A DNA stretch of 59,464 bases from Psychrobacter coccoides (GTDB lineage Bacteria > Pseudomonadota > Gammaproteobacteria > Pseudomonadales > Moraxellaceae). The position numbers and the translations under genes are program-made. Of the stretch, positions 34,533 through 42,351 are shown in pieces. Every line of letters begins with the position of its first letter. The first letter of the stretch is position 1. Where the stretch lies: contig NZ_JAGBKM010000021.1 in the NCBI RefSeq assembly GCF_017498085.1, forward strand, positions 1 through 59,464. The letters run 5' to 3'. Below the pieces are notes generated by a model. The model was not told the DNA's origin, searched no databases, and saw nothing but the letters and a program-made list of their open reading frames with translations.

Positions 34533-36380
34533 TTAATGATTTAGGGTTTGACTGATTTTATCTAGGTTCAAACTGTCCGACATGGCATTGAATATCTCAT
34601 AGTACTTACCATGATTGGCATACAGCGCCTCGTGTGTGCCGGTCTCTACAACATGACCGTCTTCTACCACCACCAAATCATCAGCGTCAATAATTTGTGA
34701 GATATTGTGTGAGACAATGATGACGGTACGGTCTTTTTTGATCAAATCTAGACTTTGCTTAATCTGCTGCGTGGCAATGGCATCAAGGCTGGCTGTGGGC
34801 TCATCCAAAAACACAATCGGTGGGTCTTTTAAGAACATACGTGCCAGCGCAATACGCTGCTGTTGACCGCCAGAGAGCTGCTTGGCTTCACTACCGTAAC
34901 CTTCGGGCATACCTAAGATTTGCTCATGGACTGAGGCTTTTTTGGCTGCTGCTATCATCTCCTCGTCAGTGGCATCCATGGCGCCATACCGAATATTGTC
35001 AGCGATCGTACCCGAGAAAATATGGTTGTTTTGCAGTACCAATCCAATCTGCTCACGCAGGCTCTGAGTACTGTACTCTTCTAAATCACGACCATCTAAA
35101 CAAATCGTGCCGCTGCTGGGGTCATAAAACTTAACCAATAAGTTAATGATGGTGCTTTTACCCGCACCGCTTAATCCGACCAAAGCGGTAATGCGATTGG
35201 GATAAATATTAAAGCTCACATCTTTAAGAGCCTGTTTGCCGTTAGGGTAGGAAAAGTTAACATTTTTTAGCTCGATATGACCCTTTAAGTCGGTGCATTC
35301 GACTTTACCTTCGCTCTCAATCGCCTGGTCGTCATCTAAGATATCAAAAAACCCTTCGGCATAGGTCAATGCATTATTGATTTGATCGTAAATACGGTGT
35401 AATTCACGAATAGGGGCAGCGACGTTTTGAAACAGTAAGATATGAAACATAATGGCACCGATGGTCATCTGTCCATTGAGTACAAAATAGGCGGTCAGAA
35501 TAATAATCACCACTACGCCGATTTGTTCAATAAAGCTTTTGCCAGCGTTGTACATAAAGGCGATACTGCGAATACGCAGCTGGTTGGCGGTCATGTCTTT
35601 TTGGATGTCCCAATGTTTGTCAGACTCAATCGGCTCACGCACAAAGGATTTGATCACGGTAATAGAGTCAATAATTGAGATAACCAGCCCGCTTTTAGTC
35701 TCACGATACCCGCGCATTTGCTTACGAAACCCTTGCAGACGGTTGGCTTGTTTTTGACTGACCACAAAGTAAATCGGCACGATAATAAGGCCAACCATAC
35801 CGACCCAAAAGTTGGCATTAAACATAATGATTAAGGACACGATGGCACTGGCAAACAGCGGCAGCATGTCAATAAAGAAGTTTTGCACCAGTTGCGTCAG
35901 GCTGCTCACACCTAAGTCAATACGGGTTTGTAGCTTACCGCTGGCGTTTTCATCACTGGTATAAAACGCCATTTTATAAGACAAGATGCGTTCGACAACT
36001 TTTTGGGAGAGATCACGTGATAAGTTGATACGGATACGCTCACCAAAATAACGCTGACCAAAAGTGATAAAAACGTTTAGTACTTCTTTTACTAATAAAA
36101 CGCTACTAATGAGTAGCAGCAAGTTTAAACCTGCCGCCCACGGATCAGGCAAGCTCACGATATTGGTCAACGTGTCAATGGTATATTGCAGTACAAAAGC
36201 GTTCACCTGTGCGGTAAACGACCCAAGTACCGTCAGTATAAGAGTCAGTATAAATAGTCCGCGATAGGGTCTGGCAAACTCGCTCAGTCTTTTGAGGATA
36301 GACCACAGCAGAAGACCACGATCCTTTGGTTTAGAGGGTGGTTTTAAATCAAGCGGAACACGTTTTGGAGGTGAGGCCAT
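34533..36380 (-). CDS. ABC exporter, fused permease and ATPase (MsbA/MDR type)
   Basis: A 615-residue half-transporter. The six-helix exporter membrane domain spans about residues 30-340. The ATPase has Walker A GLSGAGKSTIINLL, Q-loop LVLQNNHIFSGTIADNIRYG, signature LSGGQQQRIALARM, Walker B PPIVFLDEPTASLD and switch His IIVSHNISQI. It works as a dimer exporting a lipid or drug-like substrate. The gene starts 12 bases after bioD on the same strand, so bioA-bioD-exporter is probably one transcript; no functional link to biotin is known to me. Confidence 0.9.
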   Translation of the reverse strand: MASPPKRVPLDLKPPSKPKDRGLLLWSILKRLSEFARPYRGLFILTLILTVLGSFTAQVNAFVLQYTIDTLTNIVSLPDPWAAGLNLLLLISSVLLVKEVLNVFITFGQRYFGERIRINLSRDLSQKVVERILSYKMAFYTSDENASGKLQTRIDLGVSSLTQLVQNFFIDMLPLFASAIVSLIIMFNANFWVGMVGLIIVPIYFVVSQKQANRLQGFRKQMRGYRETKSGLVISIIDSITVIKSFVREPIESDKHWDIQKDMTANQLRIRSIAFMYNAGKSFIEQIGVVVIIILTAYFVLNGQMTIGAIMFHILLFQNVAAPIRELHRIYDQINNALTYAEGFFDILDDDQAIESEGKVECTDLKGHIELKNVNFSYPNGKQALKDVSFNIYPNRITALVGLSGAGKSTIINLLVKFYDPSSGTICLDGRDLEEYSTQSLREQIGLVLQNNHIFSGTIADNIRYGAMDATDEEMIAAAKKASVHEQILGMPEGYGSEAKQLSGGQQQRIALARMFLKDPPIVFLDEPTASLDAIATQQIKQSLDLIKKDRTVIIVSHNISQIIDADDLVVVEDGHVVETGTHEALYANHGKYYEIFNAMSDSLNLDKISQTLNH

Positions 36381-36392
36381 GATCTATACTTA

Positions 36393-37085
36393 TCATTGAT
36401 TGTCTTTAAGGTTTGGCAAATCTAGCCATTTTGCTTGTGGATAATGAGCGGCCAAATGTCGCTGTAAAAACAACCGGGTATCGTCCGTAATCTGCTCATC
36501 AACTGAAGCTTGCTTATGCTGCGGTTCTGCCACGCCTTCTCCTTGCCAATGGTTGTAAACCAAAGTATGTAGTGGGATATTGCGCTGCTTTAGAGCCTCT
36601 AAACTCAATAAAGTGTGATTGATACTTCCAAGCCTGCCAGACGTCACGAGGACCACCGGATAGCCCTGCTCAGCAATATAATCGATAATCAGTACATCCT
36701 CGGTAATAGGTACCATCAATCCACCAGCACCTTCGAGTAACACAGTATCATAAGTAGCGAGTAATATTTGGGTGGCCTCAGTGATTTTGTCGACATCAAT
36801 GACACACCCTTCTAACTTAGAAGCCAGATGCGGTGAAGCAGGGACAGCAAACACATATGGACAAGTTGTGATATTGGTATCTACTTTTTGTAGAGGCAAC
36901 GCCATCATCTGTCGATGTTTTAGTAGGTCAGCTGCAATCCCTGTACACCCTGTTTGCACCAGCTTTTGGGTAATGACAGTGCTGGCGTTATCAGGGTTCT
37001 TTTGTTGCAACAACTTGGCCAGATATCCTGTCGCATAGGTTTTACCAATGTCAGTATCGATACCTGTAATAAACAGTACGGTCAT
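36393..37085 (-). CDS. bioD: Dethiobiotin synthetase
   Basis: BioD makes dethiobiotin from diaminopelargonate, CO2 and ATP, the penultimate step of biotin synthesis. The 230-residue protein has the P-loop FITGIDTDIGKTYATG at its N-terminus, LEGAGGLMVPI (BioD signature near residue 115), and VLVTSGRLGSINHTLLSLEAL. Its ATG overlaps the bioA stop by one base (TAATG), indicating coupled translation. A 30-residue C-terminal stretch after VYNHW (GEGVAEPQHKQASVDEQITD) is somewhat longer than in E. coli. Confidence 0.94.
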   Translation of the reverse strand: MTVLFITGIDTDIGKTYATGYLAKLLQQKNPDNASTVITQKLVQTGCTGIAADLLKHRQMMALPLQKVDTNITTCPYVFAVPASPHLASKLEGCVIDVDKITEATQILLATYDTVLLEGAGGLMVPITEDVLIIDYIAEQGYPVVLVTSGRLGSINHTLLSLEALKQRNIPLHTLVYNHWQGEGVAEPQHKQASVDEQITDDTRLFLQRHLAAHYPQAKWLDLPNLKDNQ

Positions 37086-38389
37086 TATATTGACTCAAAA
37101 TATTCAGTTAAAACAGTCATGAGACGCTCACAAAGCATGGTGACTTCATCGTCAGTCATGATGATTGGTGGCATGATGTACACCAGCTTTCCAAAAGGCC
37201 TTATCCATACTTTATGCTTGACCAATAATTGCTGAAAGCAAGTCATATCAACAGGATCATACAATTCCACCACCCCGATAGCCCCCAAAGTGCGTACGTC
37301 CTTGATGGCTGAGTGAGTGATCAACTTACTTAAATGCGCTCTGAGTAATGTCTGTATATGCCGCGCTCGTGCAGGGTAGTCACCCTCGATCAGCAACTGC
37401 AAAGAAGCGTTTGCGACAGCGCATGCAAGCGGGTTGCCCATAAATGTTGGGCCATGCATCAAGGCAGGATAGTCACTATTGGCAATAACCTCAGCCACAT
37501 GACGCTGACACAAGGTCGCTGCAAATGTCATATAACCACCTGTCAACGCCTTTCCAACCGTCATAATGTCAGGAGTGATATCTGCGTGTTGACAGGCAAA
37601 CATAGATCCTGTGCGTCCAAAGCCTGTGGCGATTTCATCGGCAATTAAAAGCACCTCGTATTTATCACATAAATCACGCAGTAGTCGTAAATACTCCTGA
37701 CTATAAAAGCGCATACCACCTGCACCTTGCACAATTGGCTCAATAATAAACGCCGCCATTTGACTGTAATGAGTGTCAAAGAAATGAATCAGCTTTTCTT
37801 TATCACTGTCAGAGAGGGGCTTATCAAAGCCATCAGAAGGGGCGTCGGTAAACAGCTGCACGGGTAACTGCTGACCATAGATGCTATGCATGCCATTTTT
37901 GGGGTCACAGATGCTCATGGCATGCCAGGTATCACCGTAGTAGCCTGAACGTGTGGTGGCAATTTGCTTACGGTTGGTGTGAGTGCCACCCAATTGGTAT
38001 TGTAGTGCCATTTTTAATGCCACTTCGACTGCAATACTACCACTGTCAGCATAAAAAATAGCGTCTAAGCCGTTAGGCACTATAGACAACAACGTTTTAC
38101 CCAATTCAATGGCCGGCGGGTGCGTCAGTCCGCCAAACATAACGTGAGCCATCTTATTCAATTGACTCGATACCGCCTTATTTAAAGTTGGGTGGTTGTA
38201 ACCATGTACCGCCGCCCACCAAGACGACATACCATCTATCAGTGCCTCGCCTGACTGAGTATACAGATAGACGCCTTCTGCACGTTCGATGACTAAATTT
38301 GGGTAAGTGGGTGGTAGGCTAGTATAAGGGTGCCAAAGATGATGCTCATCAAATGATTTGGCAGATAAAGAGGTTTGATATGTTGTCAT
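37085..38389 (-). CDS. bioA: Adenosylmethionine-8-amino-7-oxononanoate aminotransferase
   Basis: BioA is a PLP enzyme that transfers an amino group from S-adenosylmethionine to KAPA. In 434 residues the features are HLWHPYTSLPPTYPNLVIERAEG at the start, MSSWWAAVHGYNHP, ADSGSIAVEVALKMALQY, YYGDTWHAMSICDP, ADEIATGFGRTG (PLP Asp) and MTVGKALTGGYMTFAAT with the Schiff-base Lys. It is the first gene of bioA-bioD on this strand. No birA or BioA operator was recognised upstream; bioB, bioF and bioC must lie elsewhere. Confidence 0.95.
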   Translation of the reverse strand: MTTYQTSLSAKSFDEHHLWHPYTSLPPTYPNLVIERAEGVYLYTQSGEALIDGMSSWWAAVHGYNHPTLNKAVSSQLNKMAHVMFGGLTHPPAIELGKTLLSIVPNGLDAIFYADSGSIAVEVALKMALQYQLGGTHTNRKQIATTRSGYYGDTWHAMSICDPKNGMHSIYGQQLPVQLFTDAPSDGFDKPLSDSDKEKLIHFFDTHYSQMAAFIIEPIVQGAGGMRFYSQEYLRLLRDLCDKYEVLLIADEIATGFGRTGSMFACQHADITPDIMTVGKALTGGYMTFAATLCQRHVAEVIANSDYPALMHGPTFMGNPLACAVANASLQLLIEGDYPARARHIQTLLRAHLSKLITHSAIKDVRTLGAIGVVELYDPVDMTCFQQLLVKHKVWIRPFGKLVYIMPPIIMTDDEVTMLCERLMTVLTEYFESI

Positions 38390-38532
38390 CAGTTACTCTA
38401 CGTCCAGGGGTTTATTGATCTGAACAGCTTTGAGACGGTAACCTAAAATCTAGCACAGCCCCAAAATATATTGTATGAGGCACTATGGTAGGAGTTAGCC
38501 TTAAGCTTGTCCAGCCTTTTGTCTTGGCAGTA

Positions 38533-38562
38533 AAAAGCGCTTATTTAAAAATAAGCGCTTTT
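38533..38562 (-). terminator. Rho-independent terminator of prpF
   Basis: A 14-bp perfect stem, AAAAGCGCTTATTT / AAATAAGCGCTTTT with a 2-base loop, 26 bases past the prpF stop. U-runs are present on both strands. Confidence 0.85.
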
Positions 38563-38587
38563 AGAACAAACCGCCTGTCATGATGCT

Positions 38588-39838
38588 TTAAAATGCGTCC
38601 GCTGGCACAAAAACTTCACCAACCATAATACGACGCGCCGAGCGGCTCATCGAGACTTTTTTGGCTTGCCAGCGACCATCGATTTGTTCGGTCTTACCAC
38701 CGACAAGTAATGTCCCTGATGGATGACCAAAACGAACCTCTGATAGCTCGCCAGCACCTGCCGCTTGGTTTACAATCGTTCCTTGCGTGGTTGCCGCTGC
38801 CGCAATGGCGACTGCCGCCGTACCCATCATGGCATGATGCAGCTGTCCCATGCTCATCGCTCGTACGACTAGATCAATGTCCGTTGCCTTAACTTCTTTG
38901 CCACTGGATGAGGTGTAGCTTTGCGCCGACGCCACCCAAGCAATCTTAGGGATATGTTGGCTGCTTTGCGCTTCAGACTCATCTGTAAACAATCCCATCG
39001 CCACGCCGCCACGGGCACGAATTTTTTCCAACTTAGCTAAGGTCTCACTATCACTGTTGATATCGCCTTGCAGCTCTGTACCTGTAAACCCTAAGTCTTC
39101 TGCTTTCATAAAGATGGTGGGGATACCTGCGCTGATAAAGGTCGCTTTGATGCTGTCTTTATCGAGGCCACAACCTGAGACATCAAAGTCATCGACGAGG
39201 TTATTGGTCGGGAACATATCACTGGAGGAGTCTACTGGGTCAATGAACTCAATCTTGACCTCAGCAGCAGGGAAGGTGACGCCATCTAATTCAAAATCAC
39301 CGGTTTCTTGCACTTGTACCTTGCCATTTTCATCTTTGTATACAGGTACATGGGCAATGATGGTCTTGCCGATATTTTCTTGCCAGATGCGCACTTCACA
39401 ACTACCGCTATCGACACCCTCATCAATACTATTGGCCACCTTATCCGCATCGACCAAGCCCATATTAATCGCACAAGCGCCCACCGCAGCAGTTAAGTTG
39501 CCACAGTTACCCGCCCAATCAATCATCGGTTTGGCGATATTGACTTGTCCAAATAGATAATTAACGTCATGATCAGCTTGCGATGCTTTAGACAAAATCA
39601 CCGTCTTTGAGGTGCTGGAGCTGCCATTACCTAAGCCGTCGATTTGCTTACCATAAGGGTCGGGGCTACCAATGACACGCAGTAAAAATTTATCGCGTGC
39701 TGAGCCTGCCACTTGGCAACGCTCGGGTAGATCAGATAATTTAAAGAAAGTCCCCTTTGAGGTACCGCCACGCATATAGGTAGCAGGGACGGAGATTTGC
39801 GGGGCGAATTTTGGTTTTGATTGGGTGGCTTGGGTCAT
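38588..39838 (-). CDS. prpF: 2-Methylaconitate cis-trans isomerase PrpF
   Basis: PrpF is the partner of AcnD: it converts trans-2-methylaconitate to the cis isomer so that the Fe-S route can bypass PrpD. The 416-residue diaminopimelate-epimerase-fold protein has VPATYMRGGTSKGTFF, DGLGNGSSSTSKTVIL, DWAGNCGNLTAAVGACAI (catalytic Cys in GNCGN) and AMSMGQLHHAMMGTAA. AAGGA nine bases before ATG 39838 supports the start. It is normally next to acnD. Here 2.5 kb with an OLD nuclease and an antitoxin separate them, so prpF must have its own promoter at 39839-39925. Confidence 0.95.
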   Translation of the reverse strand: MTQATQSKPKFAPQISVPATYMRGGTSKGTFFKLSDLPERCQVAGSARDKFLLRVIGSPDPYGKQIDGLGNGSSSTSKTVILSKASQADHDVNYLFGQVNIAKPMIDWAGNCGNLTAAVGACAINMGLVDADKVANSIDEGVDSGSCEVRIWQENIGKTIIAHVPVYKDENGKVQVQETGDFELDGVTFPAAEVKIEFIDPVDSSSDMFPTNNLVDDFDVSGCGLDKDSIKATFISAGIPTIFMKAEDLGFTGTELQGDINSDSETLAKLEKIRARGGVAMGLFTDESEAQSSQHIPKIAWVASAQSYTSSSGKEVKATDIDLVVRAMSMGQLHHAMMGTAAVAIAAAATTQGTIVNQAAGAGELSEVRFGHPSGTLLVGGKTEQIDGRWQAKKVSMSRSARRIMVGEVFVPADAF

Positions 39839-39925
39839 TACTAGGAGTCCTTAATATAATTATGATTTGATTATGTATTATTGGTAATATAAATAGGAAT
39901 AAAGTAGCTAAAGATAGAGGTCATC

Positions 39926-40078
39926 ATGGATAGAGACAATAAGCCTAGCGAAAGATCAGCTAAAATTAAGCAGATTATGCAAGACAATCCTGATTTGTCT
40001 TATGAGTTTGTGCGTCAGTTGTTGATTGCTCAAGCAGAAGTTACTGCTGGTCATGTTGAGACTTTTGAGTTTGAGTAA
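39926..40078 (+). CDS. Small uncharacterised protein (50 aa)
   Basis: A short frame beginning MDRDNKPSERSAKIKQIM and ending VETFEFE, preceded by AGAGG five bases before the ATG. The protein is charged and helical, with no cysteines or membrane segment. It is divergent from prpF and converges on the OLD-family gene. The good ribosome site and regular codon usage favour a real gene. The function is unknown. Confidence 0.55.
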   Translation: MDRDNKPSERSAKIKQIMQDNPDLSYEFVRQLLIAQAEVTAGHVETFEFE

Positions 40079-40107
40079 ATTAAGATTTTGATTTTTCAGT
40101 GTTTCAC

Positions 40108-41868
40108 TTAATTAATGCACCATTCAAAGAATTCTCTGATTTCACCTAAATCTGCCACACAGTCTTCAACCCTTTCCATACTCAATCTTTGTCTATATTG
40201 AAGCCATTCTCCATTTGTCTTAGTACTCAAGCATAGATGCGGCTCTATAGCACCTTTGGACCAAACCCAAATAGAATGGTTCTTCATACTCTTTCTTATA
40301 TCATTAATATGAATAGCTGCATTACTTTCGATAGCCATTAACTCGTAAATATCGCTTGCTTTAAAATCCTTACATTTACATGGCAATCTATCTTTCAATT
40401 TAAAATTATGTGTTGGTTGTATGTTTTCTATAATGGTTAAACATGATTCTATAGATGGATCTGTCCTATCTATCAGGTTTTGTTTTATTGCACCTGTAAA
40501 AGCAAAATCTAAATCAGCTAGAGCTTTAGTAGCTATTCCCATCTTATTAAGTATTTCTATCATTTTAGGAATATTATTCACTCCTTCTGCAATTACTAGA
40601 GCTAATTTATGCTCCCCTAAAGTTTTACCAGTTACACTATTAAAAAGAGCTGGTAGAACCATTTTTTCTGTAGCTCCTTCAGCAATCAAAACCTTATCAG
40701 AAAACAAGATTTGACCAAGGTTATAGGTGTCAAATAGCAGTCTAGCTTGTGAGTCATTATCATTTAAAGTTTGTTCCAGAGCTTCTTTTAATCTTGTTGT
40801 TACAACAGTTCCTTTATTATTTTTCCTAATGATATTAGTAGTAGGTATATCAGATTGTTCAATCATATAAGGCGAGTGTGTAGAGAATACAACTTGATAA
40901 CCCTGAGCAGAAAGGATTTTTAGCGAAGAGCGTAATAACTCAATAGCTTGTGGATGCAGAAATAACTCTGGTTCATCAATCAAAAGTATATTCGTCTTTC
41001 CTCTTTTATCAACCTCTTTTGTGGTCTCTGCTAAATGCCTTATTAATGTCATTTGAATAGCCCGCTGTGAGCCATGACCCATATCTATAAAATCAGATTG
41101 TCTTTGAATCCCAGACTCACTTACTTTAATTGTTCCTTGCTTGAACAAATCTGAAATATTCGGAGTAGGAATGTCTATATTTAGCGACAAACCTGGGAAG
41201 AAGTCTTCTATTTTTTCATTAATAGATAAATCAAAATCACCCAGCTCATTAAGTCTTTCGCTACCAGTTAAACTGAGTTTTTTACCTACTACATTGAGAG
41301 CAGAGTTTATTTCATCTGCCTTAGAGGCAACAATTTCTTTTTGTAGATGAACAATTAATTTACCTATTGTATTACTTGCTTTGAATTTAGATACATCTTC
41401 TGCTGAGTCTTCCATAGAGTTAATGAAAGTTGGCTCAGGAAATAACGTCGTTATTGCTTGTGGTAAGCCATTAGGGTTTACCCAAGAACCATTTCCTTGT
41501 TCAGAAGGTTTTTGTATACCCATTTCAACAGACTTAGTACTTGTGCCAGGTTTTTGCTGAAAGAATCGAACCATTAATGAACCGTCTTCAATATACGGCT
41601 TAAGGCTGGTTACCTGTTGAGAACTTAAATGAGATAAAGAGTGTTCATCAAGACCTTCTAATAAAGCAATAATTTCAAGAGGTTTATTTTCATTAAAAAA
41701 ACTCGCTCCATTTTGCCCTTTTCCTCTGACTAAGGTCTCGATACACTTTAAGATGTTAGATTTTCCAGCATTGTTATAACCAACTAAAGGCGTATAGTTT
41801 TCAAGTGTTATAGTTGTATCTTGACAAGATCTATAATTTCTTATTTGTAACTGTTTTATCTTATGCAT
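40108..41868 (-). CDS. OLD-family ATP-dependent endonuclease
   Basis: A 586-residue protein with an SMC-like AAA ATPase and a TOPRIM nuclease. Walker A is YTPLVGYNNAGKSNIL (about residues 26-41); the helical insert is about 120-230; ILLIDEPELFLHPQA is Walker B (about 293) and FSTHSPYMIEQ the H-motif. The TOPRIM domain starts at VLIAEGATEKMVLPALF (about 392) with Glu, then ADLDFAFTG for the Asp pair. OLD proteins act in phage exclusion or with partners such as GajB or reverse transcriptases. No helicase partner is adjacent, so this is a stand-alone class 1 type. The DNA is more AT-rich than its neighbours and it interrupts the usual acnD-prpF order, suggesting acquisition. Confidence 0.88.
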   Translation of the reverse strand: MHKIKQLQIRNYRSCQDTTITLENYTPLVGYNNAGKSNILKCIETLVRGKGQNGASFFNENKPLEIIALLEGLDEHSLSHLSSQQVTSLKPYIEDGSLMVRFFQQKPGTSTKSVEMGIQKPSEQGNGSWVNPNGLPQAITTLFPEPTFINSMEDSAEDVSKFKASNTIGKLIVHLQKEIVASKADEINSALNVVGKKLSLTGSERLNELGDFDLSINEKIEDFFPGLSLNIDIPTPNISDLFKQGTIKVSESGIQRQSDFIDMGHGSQRAIQMTLIRHLAETTKEVDKRGKTNILLIDEPELFLHPQAIELLRSSLKILSAQGYQVVFSTHSPYMIEQSDIPTTNIIRKNNKGTVVTTRLKEALEQTLNDNDSQARLLFDTYNLGQILFSDKVLIAEGATEKMVLPALFNSVTGKTLGEHKLALVIAEGVNNIPKMIEILNKMGIATKALADLDFAFTGAIKQNLIDRTDPSIESCLTIIENIQPTHNFKLKDRLPCKCKDFKASDIYELMAIESNAAIHINDIRKSMKNHSIWVWSKGAIEPHLCLSTKTNGEWLQYRQRLSMERVEDCVADLGEIREFFEWCIN

Positions 41869-41978
41869 CTCAACACCTAGCTTTATAAGTTGAACTCAGT
41901 ATTCAATTGTAGAAACAAAATAGTATATTATAAACAACAAAAAATAACATTATGAACCTTAACAAAAATCTGTTCCTT

Positions 41979-42224
41979 TTAAAGAATACTACTGAGCTTC
42001 ACCTCGCCAGCCCGATACTGCGCAATAGACTTAGCCAAATGCGCCGAGTTCTCAGGCGACTTCAATAAGTAGAGTGTCTCTATCAAACTATTGTAATAAT
42101 TAAGCGACATGACGACCGCATCATCACTATTTTGACGCTTTATGCAGACTATATCAGCATCATTCATGGTGTCTAAAACACTTTTGAAGTCCTTATTAGC
42201 TTCTGTAAAACTGACAATTTTCAT
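41979..42224 (-). CDS. Phd/YefM-family antitoxin without visible toxin
   Basis: An 81-residue antitoxin: MKIVSFTEANKDFKSVLDTMN matches the Phd/YefM DNA-binding and dimer region, DDAVVMSLNYYNSLIETLYLL the second conserved block, and the C-terminal RAGEVK is the toxin-neutralising tail. YefM usually precedes a YoeB/RelE toxin of about 85 residues, but downstream only 110 AT-rich bases remain before the OLD gene stop, with no toxin frame. It may be a solitary regulator or an immunity relic. Confidence 0.85.
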   Translation of the reverse strand: MKIVSFTEANKDFKSVLDTMNDADIVCIKRQNSDDAVVMSLNYYNSLIETLYLLKSPENSAHLAKSIAQYRAGEVKLSSIL

Positions 42225-42271
42225 GATAATTCTCTTTTTTAATCTAAGATTAAGACTTACATTATCAATTA

Positions 42272-42307
42272 CAAAAAACCGATGCCATATCTCTATACAA
42301 CATCGGT
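42272..42307 (-). terminator. Rho-independent terminator of acnD
   Basis: ACCGATG / CATCGGT stem with a 16-base loop, followed on the minus strand by TTTTTTG. It lies 45 bases past the acnD stop, so acnD transcripts should end before the antitoxin gene. Confidence 0.7.
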
Positions 42308-42351
42308 CGTTTTACCTTTTAACTTATAATCTCAAATACTTGATTGGCTAT

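Noticed and set aside
40108..42224. Gabija (GajA-GajB) or retron-type system
   Set aside because: The OLD protein alone is present; no UvrD-like GajB, reverse transcriptase or msr/msd structure adjoins it.
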